Positions 8,253 to 19,525 of a stretch of DNA of 64,000 nucleotides are shown here, in pieces (positions within the stretch are counted from its first letter, which is position 1; each line of letters begins with the position of its first letter). Source of the stretch: Alteromonas aquimaris. Its GTDB lineage: Bacteria; Pseudomonadota; Gammaproteobacteria; Enterobacterales; Alteromonadaceae. The notes beneath the pieces are model-generated. The model worked only from the letters and a program-made list of their open reading frames with translations, had not been told where the DNA came from and did not search any database. Location: NCBI RefSeq assembly GCF_026183695.1, contig NZ_JAPFRD010000002.1, positions 322,732 to 386,731 on the forward strand, given 5' to 3'. Position numbers and translations under genes: made by a program.

Positions 8253-10634
8253 ATGTTCAGAATTTCTAGAAAAGCACTACTCTTGAGCGTCTTTTTCCCA
8301 GTAAGTGTGGTGGCACAATCTATTGAAGGGGTTGTGGTTAATCCGAATGGCAATAAGGTAGCCAATGCTACTGTCAAAGTAGAAGGCACGGATCTAAAAA
8401 CGATAACTGATCAAAACGGCCGTTTTACCTTTTCACAGGTTTCTTCTGGACTACAGGAGTTGCACATTACTGCTGCCGGCTTTGCTCACCATCACGCGGA
8501 CATCTCAATAGGTGAAAATGAAGTTAAACAACTCACCTTTACACTGGAGCGTTCACCAATTGAAGTTATCGATGTAGTGGCGACTCCTGTTCATATGTCT
8601 GTAATGGAATCGGCGTCTCCTGTAAGTGTTCTGGGTGGGGACTCACTTCGCCGACACCAATCGTCTTCACTGGGTGACACCCTTGAGGATGTCGCCGGTG
8701 TGCATACTAGCTTTCATGCAAATGTTGCCAGTACCCCCATTATTCGTGGATTGAGTGGGCCACGGGTAACGATTGCTCAAAATGGGTTAGATGTAGGTGA
8801 CGTATCAAGAGTAGGACCCGATCATTCGGTGGCATCAGAAGCATCAACAGCTCAACAAATTGAAGTGTTACGCGGTCCTGCGACACTCTTCTATGGGAGT
8901 GGCGCCATCGGTGGGGTCGTCAACGTAGTAGACGGCCGTGTGCCAATTGACAAAACTACACGAGGTGAATGGCTGGTTGAAGGTGAATCGGTAAATGATA
9001 AAAAGTTGGCTGCATTTAATGTCACTTCCGGTGTGAATGCTTTCGCGTTTTATGCCGATGGCTATTGGCGAGAATCAGATGACTATGAGACGCCTGTTCC
9101 CCCCCAACGCGGACATGAGCGGCATGGGACAGAAGATTATGTTGTAGAAAATAGTCACGAGCAGTCAGACGGATTGACGCTGGGATCAAGTTACCTTTTC
9201 GATAAAGGTTATGTCGGCGTGGCAGTGGAGCAGTTTAATCGAGAATACGGTATTCCTGGCCATACCGACGAACATGCTGAAGACCATGTCGCAGAGGAGA
9301 GTGTACTGGCCGATTTGACCCAGACTCGTAGTCAGATTTTAGGAGAGTTTGAGGTGGATGGAAATTGGATAAAACGTATTAATTTACGGGGGGGATTCAC
9401 GGATTATGAACATGCAGAAATTGAAAATGGTGCTGTGGGAACGGTGTTTGAAAGCACTACTCAGGAATTAAAAGTTGATTTGATGCATGATCAGTTTGCT
9501 GAATGGAATGGCGGGGTCAGCTTACATGTAAAAAACAGTGATATCGCTGCCAAAGGTGATGAAGCATTTACGCCGGCATCTACTCATAAAATGCTCGCAT
9601 TAGCAATAATGGAAGAACGCCATTTAGGAAAGTTTTTGCTACAACTAGGCGGTAGAATCGAACGGGTTTCCCTTGAAGCGGACAAGGTGACGATACCCGA
9701 GATTGAATTTCACGGACACCGAGAAAGTGAAACTAAGCATGGTGAGGAAGAGCTGCACGTCGCTCGTACTTTTTCTGTCGAAGAAGATTTTATTCCAGTA
9801 ACGCTTTCCGCAGGATTAGTCTGGGATTTCACCGCTGGCTATAATGTAGGTTTATCCGTTTCACGGTCAGAGCGCGCTCCTTCTGCCGCTGAGTTGTTGT
9901 CATTTGGACCGCATATAGGTTCAGGTAGCTATGAAATTGGTGCGTTATATCAACTACATGAAGAAGATGAAATTCATGTGGAAGTGGCGAATGACAATAT
10001 CGAACTTGAAGTTGCCAACAATATCGACCTGACTTTGCGGAAAAAGCAAGGCAATGTGGGCTTTGTATTCAATGCTTTTTATAACCACGTCAACAATTAT
10101 TACTATCAATTAAACACCGGATTATTTGCTGAAGTTGCGCATGGCGAAGATGAAGAGCATGAGGATGATGTTCACGCAGACGACCTCCCGGTTTATATTT
10201 ATAAAACTGACGATGTTATTCTGCATGGTTTTGAAGCCCAGGTTGCGTGGCAGGCGACAGAAATGTTTAAAGCCACTGTCTTCTCTGACTATGTTCGCGC
10301 GCGTTTACAAGGAGGAGGTGATCTCCCGCGTACACCTCCTCTTCGATTTGGCTCACAATTTAGTTTTGAAAAACAACATTTCGCCGCGCATTTAGATATA
10401 ACGCACTATCAGCAACAAGATAAGATCGCGGCGCAAGAGACGATAACCGACGGTTACACAATGGTAGATGCCAGTGTCTCATACAACTTATCATTTAATG
10501 AGCAAGATATGGTTGTATATCTAAAAGGAAGTAATCTGACTGATACTGAAGCGAGGGTTCACACTTCGTTCTTAAAAGATGAAGCTCCGCGCCCAGGCCG
10601 CAGTATTGCTTTGGGTGTTCGTGGTTATTTTTAA
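8253..10634 (+). CDS. TonB-dependent receptor, ZnuD-like zinc uptake
   Basis: A 793-residue outer-membrane receptor. A signal peptide ends near residue 21 (VVA|QS). Residues about 23-100 resemble a carboxypeptidase-regulatory-like beta-sandwich, an N-terminal extension seen in some receptors. A TonB-box-like EVIDVVA comes next, then the plug (IEVLRGPATLFYGSGAIGG) and a 22-strand barrel ending in aromatic GVRGYF. Four loops are rich in His and acidic residues: about 286-295, 336-345, 487-502 and 630-644. This is the hallmark of ZnuD-type zinc receptors. Two Zur-like boxes upstream support zinc. A heme or copper role cannot be excluded from sequence alone. The ATG at 8253 has no strong ribosome-binding site. 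Confidence 0.8.
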   Translation: MFRISRKALLLSVFFPVSVVAQSIEGVVVNPNGNKVANATVKVEGTDLKTITDQNGRFTFSQVSSGLQELHITAAGFAHHHADISIGENEVKQLTFTLERSPIEVIDVVATPVHMSVMESASPVSVLGGDSLRRHQSSSLGDTLEDVAGVHTSFHANVASTPIIRGLSGPRVTIAQNGLDVGDVSRVGPDHSVASEASTAQQIEVLRGPATLFYGSGAIGGVVNVVDGRVPIDKTTRGEWLVEGESVNDKKLAAFNVTSGVNAFAFYADGYWRESDDYETPVPPQRGHERHGTEDYVVENSHEQSDGLTLGSSYLFDKGYVGVAVEQFNREYGIPGHTDEHAEDHVAEESVLADLTQTRSQILGEFEVDGNWIKRINLRGGFTDYEHAEIENGAVGTVFESTTQELKVDLMHDQFAEWNGGVSLHVKNSDIAAKGDEAFTPASTHKMLALAIMEERHLGKFLLQLGGRIERVSLEADKVTIPEIEFHGHRESETKHGEEELHVARTFSVEEDFIPVTLSAGLVWDFTAGYNVGLSVSRSERAPSAAELLSFGPHIGSGSYEIGALYQLHEEDEIHVEVANDNIELEVANNIDLTLRKKQGNVGFVFNAFYNHVNNYYYQLNTGLFAEVAHGEDEEHEDDVHADDLPVYIYKTDDVILHGFEAQVAWQATEMFKATVFSDYVRARLQGGGDLPRTPPLRFGSQFSFEKQHFAAHLDITHYQQQDKIAAQETITDGYTMVDASVSYNLSFNEQDMVVYLKGSNLTDTEARVHTSFLKDEAPRPGRSIALGVRGYF

Positions 10635-10661
10635 TGTGAGCTAAATGAAAAATGGGCTTAA

Positions 10662-10726
10662 GGTCGTCCCTGAAGCAGCGGTAAGAAGTGTTTTGTCGCA
10701 AAGGGACGACCTGGTGGATTTTTTAT
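10662..10726 (+). terminator. Probable terminator after the ZnuD-like gene
   Basis: Perfect 10-bp arms GGTCGTCCCT (10662-10671) and AGGGACGACC (10702-10711) enclose 30 bases, and a T-run (ATTTTTTATT) follows at about 10718. The loop is longer than usual, but position and T-run fit an intrinsic terminator. Confidence 0.6.
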
Positions 10727-10788
10727 TGTCTGTTATCCTATATTTTGTACGAAAACCGAATAACCTCAGATATATACTTTCTAAGCGC

Positions 10789-11436
10789 TCACGGTTGTTT
10801 GAACGCAGGTAAGTAGTTATAGGCGCAAACCGTTAGCATGATACTCATTACGATCATCTCTCCTCCTTCTTCGATTAATGCAAACATACCAAGCCCCCAG
10901 GGCGCTGCAGCATGCATAAGGTCGACCCCAACCCCGAAAAATCCAATTGCCGCTACTAGCATTATCATCCTATGTGACATTCTTTTTTCGGCAGCGCTAG
11001 CATAGTAGTAGGAGTAGCTTAGTAACACGAAGATTGGTGTTACCCACAAGAACACTGCTAAGGGCTGCGCAATATCGCGTGGGGCCAAATTGAAAACTGA
11101 TTTTATCTCGAAAGCGGCAGCAAACACTTCTCCAGTTTTTTCGTGCAGTTGAAGGGAATCGTCGAGCAATAAGAATAGAAATAATACGGACCAGGCAAGC
11201 AATATTAACATTCGATGTTTTACCGCCGCCCACAGAAAAATCACCGCTATCGAGCCCTCTTTAACGTACTGGTAGACTTCAGCAAATCCCCCGTCCGTGG
11301 TTAAAAGAAACTGAGTATGGGCGATGAACTTCAACTTTTGTAAAATGTGCATCAATACGAATACCATATCACCTGCCACTATTATCAATAGAAGTAAAAG
11401 AAACGTTCTGGCTGCAGTTAATTCGTGAAAAGTCAT
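10789..11436 (-). CDS. Uncharacterised polytopic membrane protein with conserved-looking acidic/His residues
   Basis: A 215-residue protein with about six predicted membrane helices. I do not recognise the family. Polar residues cluster at helix ends: E60, DDSLQLHE at 92-99, D172 and H175, and EEGGE at 189-193. This spacing of Asp, Glu and His in a membrane protein is compatible with a metal-binding or hydrolytic site, but that is inference. It is monocistronic, convergent with the ZnuD-like receptor gene. The ATG has an AAGGGAT upstream that could act as ribosome-binding site. Its N-terminal helix could also be read as a signal anchor. Confidence 0.6.
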   Translation of the reverse strand: MTFHELTAARTFLLLLLIIVAGDMVFVLMHILQKLKFIAHTQFLLTTDGGFAEVYQYVKEGSIAVIFLWAAVKHRMLILLAWSVLFLFLLLDDSLQLHEKTGEVFAAAFEIKSVFNLAPRDIAQPLAVFLWVTPIFVLLSYSYYYASAAEKRMSHRMIMLVAAIGFFGVGVDLMHAAAPWGLGMFALIEEGGEMIVMSIMLTVCAYNYLPAFKQP

Positions 11437-11707
11437 AATATCCCTTTATGTTGATGAGGCAGTAATGTCATAACTATCTGGTAAGATCACTACGGCTGGG
11501 GAAAAGCTTACTATCTCGAGCGTGGTAAACATAGCAAAATGGTCCCTGAACTGACTAATCTTTAGCGAAATCCACTAAATTTAGTGAAATCTCCTAATAG
11601 GAAATGCCTGTAAGCATCTGAAAGAACTTGAAAAAATATTTTGGTACGATGTGTGTTTAGAGAGTAATCTAATATACTAACTACACTTAAATTTTGCGGA
11701 GGTTATG

Positions 11708-11971
11708 ATGGATGAGGGAATGATTTTTGTTTTGGTGATTCTGTTTGCATTTGTACTACCCATTGTTTTCATAGGTATGTGGACAGGGCATAAGAAAGAT
11801 ATGGCAAAAATGAATATAGAATTAGGCAAATCGGAAAAGCAAAACATGCTCAACGAATTTTCGGCTATTAAAAAGCGGCTTGAAGTGCTAGAAGCAATCG
11901 TTACAGATAAAAAATATCAACTGAACGAAGAATTTAATAGTTTAAACCAAAACGACTCCCACATTAATTAG
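11708..11971 (+). CDS. PspB-like small membrane protein
   Basis: An 87-residue protein with one N-terminal membrane helix (about residues 4-25) followed by a charged, mostly helical tail containing FSAIKKRLEVLEAIV. This resembles the PspB (phage-shock protein B) coiled-coil tail, RMRERIQALESIL. PspB normally helps PspC activate the envelope-stress response. No pspA, pspC or pspF is nearby, so it is an orphan relative at best. GGAGG at 11698-11702 is five bases before the ATG at 11708 but only two before the ATG at 11705, so the second ATG is preferred. Confidence 0.55.
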   Translation: MDEGMIFVLVILFAFVLPIVFIGMWTGHKKDMAKMNIELGKSEKQNMLNEFSAIKKRLEVLEAIVTDKKYQLNEEFNSLNQNDSHIN

Positions 11972-11986
11972 CTCATTACCTCTTCT

Positions 11987-12014
11987 CACAGAGAAACCGC
12001 TTGGTTTCTCTGTG
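11987..12014. terminator. Perfect hairpin after the PspB-like gene
   Basis: Perfect 12-bp arms CACAGAGAAACC and GGTTTCTCTGTG enclose a 4-base loop GCTT, 15 bases after the stop codon. No T-run follows, so it may be a 3' stability hairpin or a terminator needing other help. Confidence 0.55.
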
Positions 12015-12143
12015 TGCGAACCTCTTCCGAGAGCACATTATCCTAGCTCAAAATTCTGGTTAAAAATTAGACAAATATATTTTTTCTACTATTTTTTTTC
12101 ATAGGAATGTATTCACACATTCTGATAAAAGGAGATAGAAAAA

Positions 12144-12599
12144 ATGATGAAAAATTTAATTAGAGGAGTTGTTTTTTGTTTTGTGAGTTTATTGGCACTG
12201 CAAAACACATATGCCGATGACCATGAGCCCCCCTTCATAGGCGGTGAATACTGGGAAGTAACAGGGATCAAAACGGCTGATGGCGGGCGATTAAAATATG
12301 GAAAGTGGTTAGCTACCGAATGGAAAAAAAACATGGAGTTTGCTAAATCAGAAGGCTGGATAACTCGCTATGAGGTATTAGCGAATATACATGCCAGACA
12401 CAATGAGCCTGATCTTTATCTAGCCGTTATGTTCAAAAATATGGGCACAGTGGAAGAAGATGAGCAACGCCGCAAGAAGTACATGGAGTGGGTGAAAAAG
12501 GGATTGGATTCGATGGAAAAAGAAAGCGGTGATAGAGCAGAGTATCGAACAGTAATGAGTACTGTCTTATTGCAAGAAATGAAATTCCGAAACAAATAG
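12144..12599 (+). CDS. Secreted protein of unknown function
   Basis: A 151-residue protein with a signal peptide (MMKNLIRGVVFCFVSLLALQNTYA|DD). The mature part of about 126 residues is charged and rich in Trp, Lys and Glu, with IGGEYWEVTGIKTADGGR near its start and a probable helical C-terminus. I do not recognise a domain. GGAG at 12131-12134 is nine bases before the ATG. A terminator follows, so it is likely monocistronic. Location should be periplasm or outside the cell. Confidence 0.7.
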   Translation: MMKNLIRGVVFCFVSLLALQNTYADDHEPPFIGGEYWEVTGIKTADGGRLKYGKWLATEWKKNMEFAKSEGWITRYEVLANIHARHNEPDLYLAVMFKNMGTVEEDEQRRKKYMEWVKKGLDSMEKESGDRAEYRTVMSTVLLQEMKFRNK

Positions 12600-12693
12600 C
12601 CCAAAGGTTGGCAATTGTAGTAATTTTGTGTTGTCACGAATAATTAATATCATCAGTTTTACATGATTGGTCGATCACAGTAGAGCTACTGTT

Positions 12694-12734
12694 AAGCCAC
12701 TTCTGGCGCAGGTCTTGGGAAGGAAGTGGCTTTT
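12694..12734 (+). terminator. Intrinsic terminator after the secreted protein gene
   Basis: AAGCCACTTC (12694-12703) pairs with GAAGTGGCTT (12723-12732) and the stem runs into TTTT. It lies about 95 bp after the stop codon at 12599. Confidence 0.65.
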
Positions 12735-12778
12735 CATTGTATGAAATTGGTTAGTGGGAAATTCCGTTATTCGATCTA

Positions 12779-13034
12779 TTCAGTTTCCCGTCATTTTTCA
12801 CCAGTCTTTCGTCATCATTAACTAGTCTTTCGTTGTCATTAACCAGTCTATCGTAATTATTCAGCAGTTTTTTTCGTCATCCTCCTCCCAATCTTTCGTC
12901 ATCCTCTGCCAGTTTTTCGTCATCCTCCGCGAATCTTTCGTCAACCCCCACGAATCTTTCGTCAACCCCCACGAATCTTTCGTCAACCTCCACCAGTCTT
13001 TCGTCATCCTCCACCAGTCTTTCGTCATCCTCCG
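12779..13034. repeat. 21-22-bp tandem repeat array ending in a GC-rich palindrome
   Basis: About 11 head-to-tail copies of a 21-22-bp degenerate unit with core TCTTTCGTCATCCTCC. The most regular copies start near 12801, 12822, 12993 and 13014. The last copy runs into the palindrome CCTCCGCgaagGCGGAGG at 13029-13046. The unit shares the CGTCATCCTCCGCG core with the 25-bp array at 41-166, but the rest of the unit differs. No protein-coding role is credible. The unit length is a multiple of three, so an accidental open frame persists on the minus strand. Confidence 0.85.
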
Positions 13035-13134
13035 CGAAGGCGGAGGAACTCCTTCGCACCTAGTAGGTGTTCAGCAACAATCTTTCCTGTTGTTGACAAC
13101 ACGTTCTTAGGTCTCCCACCTTTGTGGGAGTGAC
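12991..13134 (+). repeat. 144-bp direct repeat, copy A
   Basis: This 144-bp segment recurs at 13319-13462 with about 10 differences and no net length change. It consists of two 21-bp units, the CCTCCGCgaagGCGGAGG palindrome, a spacer containing GTTGACAACACGTTCTTA, and a second palindrome (CTCCCACctttGTGGGAG). Two further copies of the CTCCCAC/GTGGGAG hairpin lie at about 13151-13169 and 13190-13207. Confidence 0.85.
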
Positions 13135-13318
13135 AAGGTAAGTTTTTGAGTCTCCCACCTTCGTGGGAGTGACGAAGTAAGTTTTTGAGCCTCCCACCTT
13201 CGTGGGAGAGACGAGGTTTTCTCGAATTCCTCTTTCATGGGAATTAAATCGGGTGTGCAGGTCGATAATCACCACTGACCCGGTAACTGTCATCAGCCGG
13301 CAGTCTTCTGTCATCATT

Positions 13319-13462
13319 CACCAGTCTTTCGTCATCCTCCACCAGTCTTTCGTCATCCTCCGCGAAGGCGGAGGAACTCTTTCGCACCTAACAGGTGTTC
13401 AGCAACCGTCTTTCCTGTTGGTGACAACACGTTCTTAAGTCTCCCACCTTGGTGGGAGTGAC
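13319..13462 (+). repeat. 144-bp direct repeat, copy B
   Basis: Second copy of the composite element at 12991-13134, in the same orientation and of identical length, with the same order of 21-bp units, GC-rich palindrome, spacer and CTCCCAC hairpin. Further partial GTGGGAGTGA fragments follow up to about 13508. The interval 13463-13621 holds nothing else I can support. Confidence 0.85.
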
Positions 13463-13621
13463 GCGGTAAGTTTTTTGGGAGTGACGATGTAGAACCCGTG
13501 GGAGTGATGGAGTATCTGCGTAGTCAACTTTCGCTTAGGACTCTGGGTGAAATTGAGCTCTCGTAACTAACGCGAAACGAGGTTTGTCCAAAAACATTGC
13601 AGCTGATTATTTTGAAGTGAG

Positions 13622-15688
<2,067 letters not shown>

Positions 15689-15899
15689 CTAGCTGATAAT
15701 AAACTGAATTGCTGCAACTGATACATCATAATAAAGGTAGCAGCATGCACTCGCTAATTTCCAACTTTACACCATCAATCAACAATCGATACGGTTTGCT
15801 CAAAATTTCCTCGACAGTGGGCCACTCTTTCTTTATATTGCGCGCCTGACTCCTGCTCGGAGTACCGTCTTTTCTCATTTTTTATCTGGAAGTCCTGTT

Positions 15900-17489
15900 T
15901 TGATCACCACCGCCAATATTACAATGCAGTTTGGCTCTAAGCCGCTTTTCGAAAATATATCCGCTAAATTTGGTAACGGTAATCGTTACGGATTAATTGG
16001 TGCGAATGGGTGTGGAAAATCCACATTTATGAAAATACTCAGCGGGGCGTTAATACCAACGTCGGGAAATGTTTCCTATGCGCCTGGCACTAAGTTGGGC
16101 ATACTCAGCCAGGATCAGTTCGCCTACGAAGAGATGAGTGTGGTCGATGCGGTCATCCTGGGCGATAGGGAACTGTGGGAAGTTAAACGCGAACGTGACG
16201 AGATTTATAGTAAAGCTGACATGACTGAAGATGAAGGCATGCGCGTCGCTGATCTGGAAACACAGTTTGCGGAAATGGATGGCTATACCGCAGAAGCCCG
16301 GGCCGGGGATATTTTAAGTGCTGCCGGCATTGAAGAATCTTATCATTTTGGCCTAATGAAAGAAGTAGCGCCAGGACGCAAAGTACGGGTACTACTGGCA
16401 CAGGCACTGTTTGCAAATCCGGATATCTTATTGCTGGATGAGCCTACCAACAACCTGGATATCTACACCATTAACTGGCTGGCAGAAGAGCTTAATAAAC
16501 GCAAATCTACCATGATCATTATTTCCCACGATCGTCATTTTTTAAACTCTGTATGTACCCATATGGCAGACATCGATTATGGTGAATTACGCATTTATCC
16601 AGGCAACTACGAGGCTTTCACACAAGCGGCCGCACTGGTACAGGAACAGTTGCATCATGAAAACGCCAAAAAATCTGCCGAAATACAGGAACTACAAGGC
16701 TTCGTAGCGCGCTTCTCAGCAAATGCTTCGAAAGCTAAACAGGCTACTTCACGCGCTAAACGCCTTGAAAAAATAGAGTTAGCTGAAGTCAAGGCATCCA
16801 GTCGCCGTAAGCCGTTTATTCAGTTTAAACAACATAAAAAGCTACACAGATTGGCGATTACATTAGAAGCTCTGGGTCATGGTTATACAGACCAGGCATT
16901 ATTTAGCGAGGTAGATTTGCTATTAGAGGCCGGCTCACGCCTTGCTATTATCGGGGAGAATGGCGCTGGAAAAACTACCTTCCTTAAATGTCTGCTCAGC
17001 GATGTAGAGGCCAACGAAGGTACAGTCAAGTGGGCTGAAAATGCAGCGATAGGCTACATCCCTCAGGACAGTAGCAAAGACTTTAACTGCGATCTCACCC
17101 TTTTTGAATGGATGTCGCAATGGCGAGGCCCCCAACATGATGATTTGCAGGTTAAAGGAATGCTTGGCCGTTTACTTTTCGGCTCAGACGACTTTAATAA
17201 AAAAGTAAAGGTATGTTCAGGGGGAGAAAAAAACCGCCTGCTTTTTGGTAAACTGATGTTACAGGATATCAATGTATTGGTGATGGATGAACCCACCAAT
17301 CATTTAGATATGGAATCCATTGAGGCATTGAACCAAGCATTACTTAAATTCGATGGAACGGTTATTTTTGTCAGTCACGACCGTACATTCGTGTCTTCTC
17401 TGGCTACCCAGGTAATTGAAATTAGCAATCAAAGAATTAATAACTTTGAAGGCTCATACAACGAATTTATTGCCCATCGGGCCGCTTAA
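15900..17489 (+). CDS. ybiT: ABC-F family ATPase YbiT
   Basis: A 529-residue ABC-F protein with two nucleotide-binding domains and no membrane part, matching E. coli YbiT in length. Domain 1 has GANGCGKST and [11 protein letters not shown]; domain 2 has [25 protein letters not shown] and [10 protein letters not shown]. The linker (about 245-310) is rich in Lys and Arg, as expected for ribosome interaction. ABC-F proteins act at the ribosomal E site. The start is TTG at 15900, with GGAAG seven bases upstream; the next in-frame start would cut into strand one. Confidence 0.9.
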   Translation: MITTANITMQFGSKPLFENISAKFGNGNRYGLIGANGCGKSTFMKILSGALIPTSGNVSYAPGTKLGILSQDQFAYEEMSVVDAVILGDRELWEVKRERDEIYSKADMTEDEGMRVADLETQFAEMDGYTAEARAGDILSAAGIEESYHFGLMKEVAPGRKVRVLLAQALFANPDILLLDEPTNNLDIYTINWLAEELNKRKSTMIIISHDRHFLNSVCTHMADIDYGELRIYPGNYEAFTQAAALVQEQLHHENAKKSAEIQELQGFVARFSANASKAKQATSRAKRLEKIELAEVKASSRRKPFIQFKQHKKLHRLAITLEALGHGYTDQALFSEVDLLLEAGSRLAIIGENGAGKTTFLKCLLSDVEANEGTVKWAENAAIGYIPQDSSKDFNCDLTLFEWMSQWRGPQHDDLQVKGMLGRLLFGSDDFNKKVKVCSGGEKNRLLFGKLMLQDINVLVMDEPTNHLDMESIEALNQALLKFDGTVIFVSHDRTFVSSLATQVIEISNQRINNFEGSYNEFIAHRAA

Positions 17490-17555
17490 AAATTGTTGAA
17501 GTTGACCATAGGGAAAACCGTGGCGGCAATGCTATAGTAAAGAATCAATGGATAG

Positions 17556-18698
17556 ATGGAAAAGCGAAGCGTGTCGGATATTGCAAACTTGTTAAGTAAG
17601 CTAACGCACAATAAACAGGTATATGTGGGTTACCCCACCTCTACTGATTTTGATAACCAACATAGTTTCGAATTACTCAATCATCATCTAAACAACATTG
17701 GCGACCCATTTAATCGGCCGACGTGTTTTGGTACTTTTGCGCACGAAAGAGCGGTAGTAGAGTTTTTTATGCAGCTGTATCACACCAGTGTAGAAAACGC
17801 CTGGGGTTATGTGGCTGGTTGTAGCACTGAAGCCATCCTGTATGCTTGCTGGCGCTATAGGGAAGAGGCCAGCAACAAGGTAATACTGTTATCGTCAGAG
17901 TATGCGCACTACTGTAACGCAAAAATAGCGAACATATTAGGGATCCGACATCAGATTATCCCATCACATCCCAATGGCAGCATTCAGATCGATGCATTAA
18001 GTGAAGTAATATCCGCTGCTCCTGAGTATAGCTATATTTTGGTGGCGACAATGGGGTCGACAATCACTTCCTCGTATGACGATGTAGCCGCCGCTAAATC
18101 GGCATTTTTGACGGCCGATGTGGAGTATTTTATTCATTTAGATGGTGCGTTTGACGGTGCATTTCTTCCGCTGGTCGAAAAGTATCGGTTAGGAGAATAT
18201 TTTACTTCAGTCAATGTGAGTGGACATAAATTTTTGGGTGCACCTATGCCTTCCGGCATATTATTGATTGATAAGCAATTTGTTTCGGGTGAATACATTC
18301 AGTATATCAATAATGACGATATCACCATCGGCGGCAGCAGAAATGGCTTAACCCCAGTCCTCATCTACAACACGATCAAAGCGTTAAACTCGCAAGCAGG
18401 GATGAAGGAGAAGTACCTGGCTTGTTTAAAAAAAGCGGAAGCGTTTTTGCTAACTCTTCAGCAGCATTCCATTAATTGCTGGAAAAATGAAAAGGCCATT
18501 ACCATCGTTTTAGAAGATTTGCCCGCCCCAGTGTCTCAAAAATGGCATTTCCCACAGTATCGCAATCGTTCTACTTTAACTTGCTTGCCCAAATTTACTC
18601 CACAAATGTTAAACGAATTTATCACCGATGCACTAAATCCAGACGCTATCGATATGGCCCGAGCGAAGCAATTTGATTATCAGGTAGAATCTCTATAG
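17556..18698 (+). CDS. PLP-dependent decarboxylase, histidine decarboxylase-like
   Basis: A 380-residue group II decarboxylase of the size of PLP-type bacterial histidine decarboxylase (about 378). Visible signatures: VGYPTSTDFD near residue 25, WGYVAGCSTEA near 83, the PLP-lysine segment NVSGHKFLGAPMPSG with K225, and GGSRNGLTP near 259. The Asp of the PLP pyridine contact is in HLDGAFDGA. Substrate cannot be fixed; aspartate, serine or another amino acid are possible. The start is uncertain (ATG 17556 or GTG 17571). Its 3' end overlaps the convergent amidohydrolase gene by 19 bases. The neighbouring SDR, aldolase and amidohydrolase suggest a shared pathway. Confidence 0.75.
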   Translation: MEKRSVSDIANLLSKLTHNKQVYVGYPTSTDFDNQHSFELLNHHLNNIGDPFNRPTCFGTFAHERAVVEFFMQLYHTSVENAWGYVAGCSTEAILYACWRYREEASNKVILLSSEYAHYCNAKIANILGIRHQIIPSHPNGSIQIDALSEVISAAPEYSYILVATMGSTITSSYDDVAAAKSAFLTADVEYFIHLDGAFDGAFLPLVEKYRLGEYFTSVNVSGHKFLGAPMPSGILLIDKQFVSGEYIQYINNDDITIGGSRNGLTPVLIYNTIKALNSQAGMKEKYLACLKKAEAFLLTLQQHSINCWKNEKAITIVLEDLPAPVSQKWHFPQYRNRSTLTCLPKFTPQMLNEFITDALNPDAIDMARAKQFDYQVESL

Positions 18699-19525
18699 CC
18701 TAGCGAGCGCTTTTTGAAGTAAAGTAGCTTCGCCGTATTATAGAAGACATCTTTTTCTATAACCTCATCAGCTAAATATTCTCTAAGTGTATTAAACCAA
18801 CTGTCATAATGGTTGGGGTGAGATACCGGGTAATTTGAACCATAACAAAGTTGAGAAACAGCAATGGTTTCGAAAATTACATCGAGAGTCGATGTAACTC
18901 GTTCACCCTTATTCAACATGTCGAAACCCGTAAGTTTTAAGAACCAATTAGACTGGTGAGAAATTGCCTTTACCAGGCTTAACCAATCCCTTTGATTTTT
19001 AGTACAAGAAATTACTGGCAAGCCCATATGTTCAATCGCCATGGTAACAGATGAGGCACTGATAGCATCAAGTACCTTAAAAAATTGCCCGGGATACATC
19101 TGGGCCTCGAAGATCATATTACAAGCTGCGAGCAACTCTAACTTTTGGCTTAAATCCTTGGGGATTTCACTTTGAAACGGGCTGTAACCAAATCGTGTAG
19201 ACGATGCCATAATCTGTCGTACCCCTACAATATCTGGTTGCGCAGATAGCAATGACAATTCGTGCGCAAACTGGTCCATTGGAAGGTTAAAATCAATGAA
19301 GGCAATCAGTTTGATGTTGCTCTGGGGAAATTGACTTTTTAACCAGTTAAGTTCACATGAAGAGGAATGAGTTTCACCATGTGCTTCAATATGAACATAG
19401 CCGTTTGCACTAAAATGCTGTGGTGTGACATAACCAGGCAGGGCTGTTTCTTCCACCCATTCGTTGAATCCATTTCTGACATCCCAAAAATGAATATGTG
19501 AATCAATAAATTTCAATGCCTTCAA
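18680..19525 (-). CDS. Amidohydrolase family 2 (lactonase/hydrolase-like)
   Basis: A 281-residue TIM-barrel amidohydrolase. The metal-binding HxH motif is in FIDSHIHFWD (H10, H12), a later His is in IEHMGLP near 166, and the terminal catalytic Asp/Asn-type position appears as YGSNYPVSHP near 230. The YGSNYP segment resembles the YGSDWP motif with Asn in place of the usual Asp. Relatives include L-rhamnono- and L-fucono-lactonases and 2-pyrone-4,6-dicarboxylate hydrolase. It starts within the last four bases of the aldolase gene (ATGA overlap), so the two are co-translated. Confidence 0.75.
   Translation of the reverse strand: MKALKFIDSHIHFWDVRNGFNEWVEETALPGYVTPQHFSANGYVHIEAHGETHSSSCELNWLKSQFPQSNIKLIAFIDFNLPMDQFAHELSLLSAQPDIVGVRQIMASSTRFGYSPFQSEIPKDLSQKLELLAACNMIFEAQMYPGQFFKVLDAISASSVTMAIEHMGLPVISCTKNQRDWLSLVKAISHQSNWFLKLTGFDMLNKGERVTSTLDVIFETIAVSQLCYGSNYPVSHPNHYDSWFNTLREYLADEVIEKDVFYNTAKLLYFKKRSLGYRDST

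Noticed and set aside
12877..13317. Open frames on the minus strand through the repeat array with DERLVED-like repeats
   Set aside because: The unit length is a multiple of three, so the open frame is an accident; no start signal or non-repeat part.
12779..13462. CRISPR array
   Set aside because: Units are contiguous without unique spacers and no cas genes are near.
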